Positions 21,826 to 30,488 of a stretch of 64,000 nucleotides of DNA are shown one piece after another. This DNA is from Zeimonas sp046347945 (lineage in GTDB: Bacteria; Pseudomonadota; Gammaproteobacteria; Burkholderiales; Burkholderiaceae_E), in NCBI GenBank assembly GCA_046347945.1, contig JAXMFB010000019.1:11652-75651 (forward strand), given 5' to 3'. A program made the position numbers and the translations under genes. Within the stretch, counting starts at the first letter, position 1. Each line of letters opens with the position of its first letter. The notes under the pieces are model-generated. The model ran no database searches and had not been told where the DNA came from. It saw nothing but the letters and a program-made list of their open reading frames with translations.

Positions 21826-21949
21826 ACGGGCCGGCATCTGACCGCGGGCCGGCCCGTGCGCCGGCGGGCGGCCGTGCGCCCGACGAACCGGCGCCGGCGC
21901 AAACCGGCTATCGTTGCGGTTTTGGGCTCGACCACCGGAACCGCGCGAC

Positions 21950-22951
21950 ATGAACCCCCGTCGGATGGGACGCAGCAGCCTGCTGGTCTCGGAGCTGTGC
22001 CTGGGCACGATGATGTTCGGCGACCAGACCGAGGCGGCCGCCGCGGCCGACATCGTGGCGATGGCGCGCGAGCGCGGCGTCAACTTCGTCGATACCGCCG
22101 ACGTCTATTCGCGCGGTGCCTCCGAGTCCATGCTCGGCCCGCTGCTCGAGAGCGATCGCGACCGGTGGGTGCTGGCATCGAAGGTCGGCAACCCGATGTC
22201 CCGGAAGCCGAACGCGTCGCGCTACTCGCGCAAGTGGCTGATCCAGGCGCTCGACGCGAGCCTGGCGCGGCTGCAGACCGACTACCTCGACATCTGGTAT
22301 CTGCACCGTGACTTCGAGGACGGCGGCGACGAGGAGATGCTCTACACGATCGCCGACCTGATCCGCACCGGGCGGATCCGCTACTGGGGGCTGTCGAACT
22401 TCCGCGGCTGGCGCATCGCCACGCTGTGCGCGATGGCCGAGCGGATCGGCATGCCGGGGCCGATCGTCTGCCAGCCGTACTACAACCTGCTCAACCGCCA
22501 GCCCGAGGTCGAGGTCCTGCCGTCGTGCGCGCATCACGGGCTGGGGGTCACTCCGTACAGCCCGGCGGCGCGCGGCGTGCTCACCGGCAAGTACGCGCCG
22601 GGCAGCGCCGTCCCCGAGGGCAGCCGGGCCGGGCGCGGCGACCGGCGGATCCTGGAGACCGAGTGGCGCGAGGAGTCGCTGGTGATCGCGCAGAAGCTGA
22701 AGGCGCACGCCGAGGCTCGCGGGATCACGCTGCTGCAGTTCGCGGTGGCCTGGCTGCTGGCGAACCGCGTGGTGAGTTCGGTGATCGCGGGGCCGAAGAC
22801 GGTCGCGCAGTTCGACGACTATTTCGGCGCGCTGGACTACGCGTGGACCGACGAGGACGAGGCGCTGGTCGATTCGCTGGTGACGCCGGGGCACGCGTCG
22901 ACGCCGGGGTACCACGATCCGCAGTATCCGTTCCATGGCCGCAGGCGCTGA
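21950..22951 (+). CDS. Aldo/keto reductase
   Basis: A 333-residue TIM-barrel NADPH-dependent oxidoreductase. The catalytic tetrad is visible as Asp and Tyr in NFVDTADVYSRG, Lys in WVLASKVG and His in IWYLHRDF. C-terminal NADPH-binding residues lie in SSVIAGPKTVAQFDDYF. The ATG at 21950 follows 12 in-frame codons that have no ribosome site of their own. The substrate cannot be set from sequence. MgtC follows 15 bases later, so the two may share a transcript. Confidence 0.9.
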   Translation: MNPRRMGRSSLLVSELCLGTMMFGDQTEAAAAADIVAMARERGVNFVDTADVYSRGASESMLGPLLESDRDRWVLASKVGNPMSRKPNASRYSRKWLIQALDASLARLQTDYLDIWYLHRDFEDGGDEEMLYTIADLIRTGRIRYWGLSNFRGWRIATLCAMAERIGMPGPIVCQPYYNLLNRQPEVEVLPSCAHHGLGVTPYSPAARGVLTGKYAPGSAVPEGSRAGRGDRRILETEWREESLVIAQKLKAHAEARGITLLQFAVAWLLANRVVSSVIAGPKTVAQFDDYFGALDYAWTDEDEALVDSLVTPGHASTPGYHDPQYPFHGRRR

Positions 22952-22966
22952 CGCGGACCCGCTGAG

Positions 22967-23683
22967 ATGGACTTCGTCGATCGCCTGCTCGCCGACCCGG
23001 CGTACCTGAACATGACGCTTCGGCTGCTCGCGGCGCTGGCGGTCGGCGGCGCGATCGGCCTCGAGCGCAGCTACCACGGCCGCCCGGCTGGGTTTCGCAC
23101 TCATGCGCTGGTCTGCCTGTCGACCAGCCTGCTGATGCTCGTGACCGTCTACGAGAACCGCTGGTTTCCGGAGCTCACGCAGGGCCGCGTCGCGCTCGAC
23201 CCGACGCGGATGGCGCAGGGCATCATGACCGGCATCGGCTTCCTGGGCGCCGGCACGATCATGAAGGAGGGGCCGACGGTGCGTGGCCTGACCACCGCGG
23301 CGTCGATCTGGATCACCGCCGCGATCGGCGTGCTGATCGGCATCGGCTTCTACTTTCCTGCGCTGGCCGCCACCGTGCTCACGCTGGGCACGCTGTCGGT
23401 GTTTCGCTGGATCGAGACGCGGATGCCGGCGCAGTTCTACGCGCACTTCACGATCCGCTTCCGCCGCTCGGCGACGATGCCCGAGGAAGCGATGCGCAAG
23501 ATGCTGTCGCAACTGGGCTTCACCGTCGCCAACCTGAACTACCGGCTCGACGCGACAGAGGATTTCTTCGAATACCGGATGGTGATCCGCACCAGCCGGT
23601 TGGCGAACCTGCGGCTGCTCACCGATTCACTGGCCGCGCTCGACTCGGTGCGCGAGTTCCGCATCGCGCCCACCGGCGACTGA
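22967..23683 (+). CDS. MgtC/SapB-family membrane protein
   Basis: A 238-residue protein with an N-terminal MgtC domain of about 140 residues. Four or five hydrophobic helices are visible, with the family motif region GGAIGLERSYHGRPAGFRTHALVC and GIGFLGAGTIMKEG. The soluble C-terminal domain (residues about 145-238) looks ACT-like (FTVANLNYRLDATEDFFEYRMVI). MgtC proteins help growth under low Mg2+ and intracellular survival in pathogens by acting on ATP homeostasis; the role here is inferred only from family membership. Confidence 0.9.
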   Translation: MDFVDRLLADPAYLNMTLRLLAALAVGGAIGLERSYHGRPAGFRTHALVCLSTSLLMLVTVYENRWFPELTQGRVALDPTRMAQGIMTGIGFLGAGTIMKEGPTVRGLTTAASIWITAAIGVLIGIGFYFPALAATVLTLGTLSVFRWIETRMPAQFYAHFTIRFRRSATMPEEAMRKMLSQLGFTVANLNYRLDATEDFFEYRMVIRTSRLANLRLLTDSLAALDSVREFRIAPTGD

Positions 23684-23857
23684 GCCGTGCGCCGCAACGG
23701 GCGGCACGGCCACTGCACGGAAGCTGACCGTACCGGTCGCTCGCCATGACGGCGACGGCGCGCCGCGGTGCGCGCTGCCCGGGACGACGGCGCCGCCGCC
23801 GCGCTAAGGTGACCGGGCAGCGCAGCTCGTGCGCTGCATCCGCCGGGGAGTTCACCC

Positions 23858-25129
23858 ATGGACCAGGACACGCTCCGATACAGCACCGATACGCCGCTTG
23901 CGCGCCGGGTCGTCGCGATGCGCAGCTCGGCGGTCCGCGACCTGCTGCGCGACGCGCAGCGGCCGGGGATGCTGTCGCTGGCCGGTGGCCTGCCGGCGGC
24001 CGACCAGTTCGACGTCGAAGGCATCGGGTTCGCGTTCGCGCAGGCGATGCGCGAGGCGCCCCGGCAGGCGCTGCAATACGGCGCGACCGACGGCCAGCCA
24101 TCGCTGCGCGAGTCGCTCGCAGCGCTGATGGCGCAACGCGGTGCTGCCGTCGAGCCGGCCGACGTCGTCGTCACCGCAGGCTCGCAGCAGGCGCTCGACC
24201 TGCTCGCGCGCGCGCTGGTCGATCCGGGCGACCGGGTCGCGCTCGAACGGCCGAGCTACCTGGCGGCCTTGCAGGCGTTTGCCCTGAGCGGCGCGCGCTT
24301 CGTTACCGTGCCTGCCGACGCAGACGGCGCCTGCGTCGAGCGGCTCGTCGCGGACACGGGGCCGGCGCCGAAGTTCGTCTACCTGGTCACGAACTTCGCG
24401 AACCCGACCGGCGCAACGCTGTCGCTCGAGCGGCGGCGCGCGCTGATCGGCTGGGCGCTGCGCCGGCGCGTCGTGCTCGTCGAGGACGATCCCTATGGCG
24501 AGCTGCGCGTCGAAGGCGTCGCGCATCCGCCGCTGGTCGCGCTGGCGCGCGAGACGCCGGGGGCCGAGCACTGGTGTGCCTACGTGTCGACGTTGTCGAA
24601 GGTGATGTCGCCGGGGCTGCGGATCGGATTCGCGGTGCTGCCGCGCTGGCTGCGCGACGCGGTGGTCCGGGTCAAGCAGGCGCTGGACCTGCACACCGGG
24701 ACGCTGGCGCAGGAGGTCGCCGACCGCTACCTGCGGTCCGGCCGGCTCGCGCAGCGGCTGCCGCAGCTGCGCGCGACCTACGGGGCGCGTCGCGACGCGC
24801 TCTGCGACGCGCTCGGCGCGCGCTTCGGCGCTGCGCTGCGATTCGGGCGTCCCGAAGGGGGCATGTTCGTCTGGGCGCGGTTCACCGACGGCACCGACGC
24901 GTCGGCGTTGCTGCCGGCCGCGCGCGACGAGGGCACGATCTTCGTGCCCGGCGCGGCGTTCTACGACCACGCACCGGACCCGTCGGCGCTGCGCCTGAGC
25001 TTCGCGACGCTCGATCCGGGGCAGCTGGCCGAAGCGGCCGAGCGCCTGGCACGGGCGCACCGACGGCTGCGCGCGGGCAACCCCACCGCTGCCGCGGGAC
25101 TCGAAGCCGGCGCCGCTGCGCGGCACTAG
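23858..25129 (+). CDS. PLP-dependent class I aminotransferase (2-aminoadipate/LysN-like)
   Basis: A 423-residue fold-type I aminotransferase. GGLPAADQFD opens the domain, LQYGATDGQPSLRESLAALM follows, the PLP-binding Asn/Asp region is FANPTG ... VEDDPYGELR, and the Schiff-base Lys is in YVSTLSKVMSPGLRIG. These features match the group of multi-substrate enzymes that includes 2-aminoadipate transaminases and the aminotransferase domains of MocR regulators. There is no GntR domain, so it is an enzyme. GGGGAG lies seven bases before the ATG. The substrate is not determined. Confidence 0.88.
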   Translation: MDQDTLRYSTDTPLARRVVAMRSSAVRDLLRDAQRPGMLSLAGGLPAADQFDVEGIGFAFAQAMREAPRQALQYGATDGQPSLRESLAALMAQRGAAVEPADVVVTAGSQQALDLLARALVDPGDRVALERPSYLAALQAFALSGARFVTVPADADGACVERLVADTGPAPKFVYLVTNFANPTGATLSLERRRALIGWALRRRVVLVEDDPYGELRVEGVAHPPLVALARETPGAEHWCAYVSTLSKVMSPGLRIGFAVLPRWLRDAVVRVKQALDLHTGTLAQEVADRYLRSGRLAQRLPQLRATYGARRDALCDALGARFGAALRFGRPEGGMFVWARFTDGTDASALLPAARDEGTIFVPGAAFYDHAPDPSALRLSFATLDPGQLAEAAERLARAHRRLRAGNPTAAAGLEAGAAARH

Positions 25130-25178
25130 AATCGCGCGCAGTGCGGTCTCGCACGCAACGCGCAATGGGGGCCCGGCA

Positions 25179-25985
25179 ATGAACTCGACGACGCTGTCCG
25201 ACCTGGCCGCCGCGGTGCGCGACGCCTGCTTCGGTGCGGCGATCGACGCCTACGAGGACGCCGGCATCCAGGGGCTGTGCGAGCAGGGGCGCTTCGAGGC
25301 CGCAGTCGGGGCCATCGAGCGCGTGGACCTGGCCGCGATCGTCGCCGCCGCCGCGGCAGCGGCGCGCGCCGCGGTTCCGGCCGGCGGGTCCGCCGCGGGC
25401 GACGGCGAGCCTGCCGTGGGCGAGGGGCGCGCCCCTGCACCGGGTGCGCCGCGCGCACCTGCACCGGATACCGCCCCGCCGGCGCCGTTGCTGCGCCGGG
25501 CGACCCGCGAGGACCTGCCGGCGATCGTCGCGCTGCTGGCCGACGACGTGCTCGGTGCGCAGCGCGAGCGGCCCGGGCTGCCGCTCGCGTCCGGCTACGC
25601 GCAGGCGTTCGATGCGATCGAGCGGGACCCGAACTGCGAGCTGCTCGTCGCTTGCCGCGACAGGCGCGTCGTCGGCACGATGCAGCTCGACTGCACGCCG
25701 GGCCTGTCGCGCCAGGGCGCCTGGCGCGCGACGATCGAGGCGGTGCGCGTGGCCTCGCCGGAGCGTTCGAAGGGAACCGGGCGCGCGATGATCGAATGGG
25801 CGATCGAGCGCGCGCACGCGCGCGGGTGTCGCATCGTGCAGCTCAGCACCGACCGCTCGCGCGTCGATGCGCACCGCTTCTACGAAAGGCTCGGGTTCGT
25901 CGCCTCGCACCTCGGGATGAAGCTCGAGATGGCGCCGCGCGATCGCCCCGAGGTGGCGCGGGCCGCGCCCGCCGCAGCGGCCTGA
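25179..25985 (+). CDS. GNAT N-acetyltransferase with an N-terminal small helical domain
   Basis: A 268-residue protein of two parts. Residues 1-60 (LSDLAAAVRDACFGAAIDAYEDAGIQGLC) form a small helical domain that in relatives seems to occur as a separate small protein. An Ala/Pro/Gly-rich linker of about 45 residues follows. Residues about 107-255 form a GNAT domain, with acetyl-CoA binding in VRVASPERSKGTGRAMIEWAIERA and HRFYERLGFVAS at the end. It is likely an amino-group acetyltransferase, with unknown substrate. A TAGAAT box overlaps the stop of the previous gene (25127-25132) and may be its -10. Confidence 0.85.
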   Translation: MNSTTLSDLAAAVRDACFGAAIDAYEDAGIQGLCEQGRFEAAVGAIERVDLAAIVAAAAAAARAAVPAGGSAAGDGEPAVGEGRAPAPGAPRAPAPDTAPPAPLLRRATREDLPAIVALLADDVLGAQRERPGLPLASGYAQAFDAIERDPNCELLVACRDRRVVGTMQLDCTPGLSRQGAWRATIEAVRVASPERSKGTGRAMIEWAIERAHARGCRIVQLSTDRSRVDAHRFYERLGFVASHLGMKLEMAPRDRPEVARAAPAAAA

Positions 25986-26024
25986 CCGCGCGCGGCGCGG
26001 GGACGATCGCTGCGCGAACGGACC

Positions 26025-26963
26025 CTACCGCTCGAGCCGTCCGAGCAGCAGGTACTCCATCAGCGCCTTCTGCGCGTGCAGGCGGTTCTCGGCCTCGTCC
26101 CAGACGACCGACTGCGGGCCGTCGATCACCCCGGCGGTGACTTCCTCGCCGCGGTGCGCCGGCAGGCAGTGCATGAAGAGCGCCTCGGGGCGCGCGACCC
26201 GCATCATGTCGGCGTCGACGCACCAGTCGGCGAACGCCTTGCGGCGCTCGTCGTTCTCGGCCTCGAACCCCATGCTGGTCCAGACGTCGGTGGTGACGAG
26301 GTCGGCGCCCCGGCAGGCTTCGATCGGATCGGAGAACTCCTCGAAGTGGCTGGTGCCGAACAGCCCGGCGCGCTCGGGCTCGACCTCGTAGCCGGGCGGC
26401 GTCGACACGTGCACGTTGAAGTCGAGCAGTTCGGCGGCCTGCAGCCAGGTGTTGCAGACGTTGTTCGAGTCGCCGATCCAGGTGACCGTCTTGCCGGCGA
26501 TCGGGCCGCGGTGCTCGATGAACGTGAAGATGTCGGCCAGGATCTGGCACGGGTGGTACTCGTTGGTCAGCCCGTTGATGACCGGCACCCGCGAGTGCGA
26601 GGCGAAGCGCTCGATGATGTCCTGCTCGAACGTGCGGATCATCACGATGTCGCACATCCGCGAGATCACCTGCGCGGCGTCCTCGACCGGCTCGCCGCGC
26701 CCGAGCTGCGAGTCGCGGGTGTTCAGGTAGATCGCCGCGCCGCCCAGCTGCTGCATGCCGGCCTCGAACGACAGCCGCGTGCGCGTGCTGGCCTTCTCGA
26801 AGATCATGACGAGCGTGCGGTCGGCGAGCGGGTGGTGCTTCTCGTAGCGCTTGAAGCGGTCCTTGATCACGCGGGTGCGCGCGAACAGGTAGTCGAACTC
26901 GTCGGCAGTGAAATCGCGGAACTGCAGGAAGTGCTTGTGGTTCATGACGTGCATGCCGCTCAT
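26025..26963 (-). CDS. argF: Ornithine carbamoyltransferase
   Basis: A 312-residue enzyme making citrulline from ornithine and carbamoyl phosphate. FEKASTRTRLSFE is the carbamoyl-phosphate (STRTR) motif, HPCQILAD follows, and MHCLPAHRGEEV holds the ornithine-side catalytic Cys. The ATG at 26963 overlaps the argD stop (ATGA) and has GAAGG six bases upstream; in-frame ATGs at 26954 and 26945 are alternatives. It is the second gene of an argD-argF operon. Confidence 0.95.
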   Translation of the reverse strand: MSGMHVMNHKHFLQFRDFTADEFDYLFARTRVIKDRFKRYEKHHPLADRTLVMIFEKASTRTRLSFEAGMQQLGGAAIYLNTRDSQLGRGEPVEDAAQVISRMCDIVMIRTFEQDIIERFASHSRVPVINGLTNEYHPCQILADIFTFIEHRGPIAGKTVTWIGDSNNVCNTWLQAAELLDFNVHVSTPPGYEVEPERAGLFGTSHFEEFSDPIEACRGADLVTTDVWTSMGFEAENDERRKAFADWCVDADMMRVARPEALFMHCLPAHRGEEVTAGVIDGPQSVVWDEAENRLHAQKALMEYLLLGRLER

Positions 26964-28159
26964 GCGGCCTTCGTCCGGTCCTCTTCGAGGAAGCGGCGGA
27001 TCAGCGGGACCAGCGTTCCGACCAGCTGCTCGGCGTGCTCGACGCCGAAGATCAGCGGCGGCAGCAGGCGGACGACCCGGTCGGCGGTAACGTTGAGCAC
27101 CAGCCCGGCGTCCAGGGCGCGCTTGACCAGCACGCCGCAGGGGCGGTCGAGTTCGACGCCGATCATCAGGCCCTGGCCGCGCACCTCGACGAACCCGGGC
27201 ATGCCCGCCAGCCCGCGCTCGATCGCCGCCATGATGAGCTGGCCGAGCCGCGACGCGTTGTCGAGCAGGCCGTCTTCCTGCATCGTGGCGATCGTGACGA
27301 GGCCGGCGCGCATCGCCAGCGGGTTGCCTCCGAAGGTCGTGCCGTGGTTGCCCGGCTGGAACACCTCCGCGGCGGCGCCGCGGGCGACGACCGCGCCGAT
27401 CGGCACGCCCGAGGCCAGGCCCTTGGCGAGCGGCATCACGTCGGGCAGGATGCCGGCCCACTGGTGCGCGAACCACCTCCCGGTGCGCCCGGTGCCGCAC
27501 TGGACCTCGTCGACCATCATCAGCCAGCCGCGCTGGTCGCACAGCCGGCGCACCGCCTGCAGGTACTCGACCCGCGCGGGCTGGATGCCGCCTTCGCCCT
27601 GGATCGCCTCGAGGAACACCGCGACGACGTTGGGCCGCTCGGCGGCGACGCGCTCGAGCGCGGCGACGTCGTTCAGCGGTACGCGGACGAAGCCCTCCAC
27701 CAGCGGCTCGAAGCCCTTCTGGACCTTCTCGTTGCCGGTGGCCGACAGCGTGGCGATCGAGCGGCCGTGGAACGCCCGCTCGTAGACGACGATTTCGGGC
27801 AGCGCGATGCGGCGCTCGTGCCCGTACTTGCGTGCGATCTTCAGCGCCGCCTCGTTGGCCTCGAGGCCGGTGCTGCAGAAGAAGACGTTGGTCATCCCGG
27901 ACAGCTCGACCAGCTTCGCGCCGAGCTCGGTCTGCAGCGGCACCTCGAACAGGTTCGAGCTGTGGATGATGCGCGCGACCTGCTCGCGCAGCGCGGCCAC
28001 CAGCTTCGGGTGGTTGTGGCCGAGCGTGTTCACCGCGATGCCGGCCAGGCAGTCGAGATGGCGGCGGCCGTCGGTGTCGTACAGCCACGGGCCGTCGCCG
28101 TGGGTGAACGCCACGGGCTGCCGGGCATAGGTGTTCATCAGGGGCTGGGTCGCGGCCAT
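26960..28159 (-). CDS. argD: Acetylornithine aminotransferase (PLP)
   Basis: A 399-residue class III aminotransferase that converts N-acetylglutamate semialdehyde to N-acetylornithine; the family often also handles succinyldiaminopimelate in lysine synthesis. CSTGLEANEAALKIARKYG, MMVDEVQCGTGRTG and the PLP-Lys region MPLAKGLASGVPIGA are present. AGGAA precedes the ATG at 28159; a shorter start (MNTYARQPVAF) at 28138 is also typical of the family. A good promoter lies about 110 bases upstream, so a leader of roughly 110 bases is expected. Confidence 0.95.
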   Translation of the reverse strand: MAATQPLMNTYARQPVAFTHGDGPWLYDTDGRRHLDCLAGIAVNTLGHNHPKLVAALREQVARIIHSSNLFEVPLQTELGAKLVELSGMTNVFFCSTGLEANEAALKIARKYGHERRIALPEIVVYERAFHGRSIATLSATGNEKVQKGFEPLVEGFVRVPLNDVAALERVAAERPNVVAVFLEAIQGEGGIQPARVEYLQAVRRLCDQRGWLMMVDEVQCGTGRTGRWFAHQWAGILPDVMPLAKGLASGVPIGAVVARGAAAEVFQPGNHGTTFGGNPLAMRAGLVTIATMQEDGLLDNASRLGQLIMAAIERGLAGMPGFVEVRGQGLMIGVELDRPCGVLVKRALDAGLVLNVTADRVVRLLPPLIFGVEHAEQLVGTLVPLIRRFLEEDRTKAA

Positions 28160-28274
28160 CTCGGGGTTCCTGGTCGGCGCGCCGTGCGTAGCGGCGCTCG
28201 AAAAACGCGAACGGCGGTTGCGTGCCTGCCCCGCACCCGGGAAACATCCGCGGACCGCCGTTCTAATTCCTTGA

Positions 28275-28303
28275 ATTGTAGGAGAAAGTCGCCTTCCGGC
28301 CAA
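28275..28303 (-). promoter_or_regulatory. Probable sigma-70 promoter for argD-argF
   Basis: On the minus strand TTGGCC (28303-28298) and TACAAT (28280-28275) are 17 bases apart, a good match to the -35/-10 pattern. Transcription would start near 28268, about 109 bases before the argD ATG. It lies back to back with the plus-strand TATAAT upstream of the DUF3579 gene. Confidence 0.6.
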
Positions 28304-28325
28304 CGGTGGCCGGTTGCGGCGGCGC

Positions 28326-28331
28326 TATAAT
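28326..28331 (+). promoter_or_regulatory. Probable -10 element for the DUF3579 gene
   Basis: A perfect TATAAT lies 42 bases before the ATG at 28373. The -35 region at the right spacing is weak (ACGGTG). Its position between divergent argD and DUF3579 genes supports a real promoter. Confidence 0.5.
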
Positions 28332-28372
28332 CGCGGCTTCGCGCGCCGCTTGCCCCGGCGCGGCCGCCTTCG

Positions 28373-28666
28373 ATGATCGAACCCCCCGTCGCCAGGTCCT
28401 TCGTGATCGTCGGTCTCACGACGGCGGGGCGACCATTCCGGCCGAGCGACTGGGCCGAGCGACTGTGCGGCGTGTTGTCGGGCTTTCGTCCCGAGGGCGG
28501 CGCGCCGGGCGCGCACCTCACTTACTCGCCGTACGTGATGCCCGGGTGGCGCGACGGAGTCAAGTGCGTGTCGGTCGATTCGCGGCTGTACGGACTCGAC
28601 CCGCTCGCTTACCGCTTCGTGGCGGGCTTTGCCGCCGACAACGGCTTGCAGGTGGTCTGGGGATGA
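28373..28666 (+). CDS. DUF3579 domain protein
   Basis: A 97-residue protein resembling the DUF3579 family, which is common in Betaproteobacteria beside arginine genes. FVIVGLTTAGRPFRPSDWAERLCGVLSGF and YSPYVMPGWRDGVKCVSVDSRL, then the C-terminal PLAYRFVAGFAADNGLQVVWG, are the conserved parts. No enzyme motif, membrane helix or signal peptide is seen. It is divergent from argD and its function is unknown. Confidence 0.85.
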   Translation: MIEPPVARSFVIVGLTTAGRPFRPSDWAERLCGVLSGFRPEGGAPGAHLTYSPYVMPGWRDGVKCVSVDSRLYGLDPLAYRFVAGFAADNGLQVVWG

Positions 28667-28859
28667 AGCCCGGGGGCGAGGACGATGGAGCCGGTCCGCG
28701 CCGGAGGCCGATCTGGCGATGGTTGCGACGCCAGATGAAGAATCGAAGCTAAGTAGCCGACGGGATTCGGTTTTTCTGCAAAGAAGTGCTTGCACGATGC
28801 GGGGGGCTCGTGGTTAGAATCCCGCCAGGGAGATGAGCGTGCCGGAGGAGAACAACGAG

Positions 28860-29690
28860 ATGACCCAGGCATCCGATTCCAGGCCCGAATTCAGGGTGGC
28901 GGTGTTCGGCCTGGCGACGAAGTTCCAGCGGCTGCTGGAGATCGTGCTGCGCCACGCGCGGCACAACCGGTACCGGTATTCGCTGTCGCCGACGCGCGGG
29001 CCGGGCGAGTTCGACATCGCGCTGGTCGACATGACCGTCGCCGGGGGACCCGAAGTCGCCAGCACCCTGCGCCGCGTCCTCGAGGACGAAGCCGTCCTCA
29101 GGGTCGGGCGGCGCGCCGATCCGGAGCGTCCGCGCGACGACCTGCTGCAGAGCCACTTCGTCGCGCAGGTGCTGTTCGCGCTCAACGGCGTGGTCGACAC
29201 GATGGTCAGTCGACGCCGCGAGGCGGAGGTGGCCAAGGCGGTCGAAGCCGGCCTGATGGTGACCGAGCACGGCGACCGTCGCCGTCCGCGCGCGCTGATC
29301 GTCGACGACAGCCCGACCGTGCGTCGTCAGCTGTCGCTGGCGCTGCATCAGATCGGCCTGGACAGCGAGGCGGTGGCGAGCGCGCGCGAGGCGCTCGACG
29401 TGCTGGCGATGCGCCGCTACGAGATGGTGCTGGCCGACGTGGTGATGCCGGACATGGACGGCTACAAGCTCACTCGCGCGATCAAGCGCAACCGCGCGTT
29501 GCGGGGGATGCCGGTGATCATCCTCACCAGCCGGTCTTCGCCGTTCGACCTCGCGCGCGGCGCGCTCGCCGGCTGCAACAGCTACCTGGTGAAGCCGGTG
29601 TCGATGCAGTCGCTGCGCGAAACCGTGCAGCGGCACCTGAGGAAGCTCGCGCAACGTCGCCGCGACGGCGGCGAATACAGCTTCGCCTGA
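28860..29690 (+). CDS. Tandem response-regulator protein with degenerate first receiver (PilG/CheY-like)
   Basis: A 276-residue protein. Residues about 10-110 look like a degenerate receiver (FRVAVFGLATKFQRLLEIVLRHA ... EFDIALVDMTV), with an Asp but no acidic pair. Residues about 145-265 form a complete receiver: LIVDDSPTVRRQ, VLADVVMPDMDGYKLT and the Lys in NSYLVKPVS. There is no output domain, so it probably acts by protein contact, like PilG or CheY. I chose the ATG at 28860 because GGAGGAG lies nine bases before it; an in-frame ATG at 28833 is less well placed. No kinase gene is adjacent. Confidence 0.83.
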   Translation: MTQASDSRPEFRVAVFGLATKFQRLLEIVLRHARHNRYRYSLSPTRGPGEFDIALVDMTVAGGPEVASTLRRVLEDEAVLRVGRRADPERPRDDLLQSHFVAQVLFALNGVVDTMVSRRREAEVAKAVEAGLMVTEHGDRRRPRALIVDDSPTVRRQLSLALHQIGLDSEAVASAREALDVLAMRRYEMVLADVVMPDMDGYKLTRAIKRNRALRGMPVIILTSRSSPFDLARGALAGCNSYLVKPVSMQSLRETVQRHLRKLAQRRRDGGEYSFA

Positions 29691-29767
29691 ACGGCGCCGG
29701 CGCCGGGCCTGCGCCGATTGCGTGCCGGCGACCTGCGCCCGGCAGGCCTTGCCGCCTTGCCCCGGTC

Positions 29768-30331
29768 TTACGCCTTCACGCGGCTGCGGTATTCGCCGGT
29801 ACGCGTGTCGATCTCGATGCGGTCGCCGATCTCGACGAACGCGGGCACGGGGATCGTGAAGCCGGTCGGCTTGATCCGGGCCGGCTTCATCACCTTGCCC
29901 GACGTGTCGCCCTTGACCGCCGGCTCGGTGTACTCGACCTCGCGCACCACGCTGTTGTCCATCTCGACCGAGATCGCGCGGCCTTCGTAGAAGGTGACCT
30001 GGCAGGGCATGCCGTCGTCGATGTAGTTGAGCACGTCGCCCATGCTCTCGGCTTCGATCTCGTACTGGTTGTAGTCGGCATCGACGAAGACGTACATCGG
30101 GTCGGCGAAGTACGAGAACGTGACCTCCCTCTTGTCGAGCACGAGCACCTCGAACTTCTCGTCGGCCTTGTAGACCGATTCGGTCGCCGAGCCGTTCAGG
30201 AGGTTCTTCAATTTCATCTTCACGACCGCGGCGTTGCGGCCGGACTTGTTGAATTCGGCCTTCTGGACGACCATCGGGTCCTTCCCGATCATGACGACGT
30301 TGCCGGTGCGCAGTTCCTGGGCGATTTTCAT
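29768..30331 (-). CDS. efp: Translation elongation factor P
   Basis: A 187-residue three-domain factor that rescues ribosomes stalled at polyproline. The loop of domain I reads KSGRNAAVV with Arg at position 32, the residue rhamnosylated by EarP in Betaproteobacteria and Pseudomonas, rather than the Lys used by EpmA. The C-terminal domain ends IDTRTGEYRSRVKA. The earP gene lies upstream on the same strand, so the modifier and its target are neighbours. A TATAAT box overlaps the end of earP and probably starts efp transcription with a leader of about 145 bases. Confidence 0.97.
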   Translation of the reverse strand: MKIAQELRTGNVVMIGKDPMVVQKAEFNKSGRNAAVVKMKLKNLLNGSATESVYKADEKFEVLVLDKREVTFSYFADPMYVFVDADYNQYEIEAESMGDVLNYIDDGMPCQVTFYEGRAISVEMDNSVVREVEYTEPAVKGDTSGKVMKPARIKPTGFTIPVPAFVEIGDRIEIDTRTGEYRSRVKA

Positions 30332-30482
30332 GGGGCGAGCAATCGGTTCGGGGCCCCCCAGGGCGTTTCGGCGCTCGGGTCGCGCGAAGGCCGTCGGTAA
30401 GCCGGGTTTCTACGGTCGGGATGCGCGGCCCGCTGCGGTGCCTGGGGCAGCGTGGGGCGAGCCGGATTCCGGGTAACCCTCA

Positions 30483-30488
30483 ATTATA
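30483..30488 (-). promoter_or_regulatory. Probable -10 element for efp
   Basis: The minus strand reads TATAAT across the last codons of earP. A TTGAAT lies 15 bases upstream, short of ideal spacing. The leader to the efp ATG would be about 145 bases and is mostly C- and G-rich with no obvious riboswitch. Confidence 0.45.
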
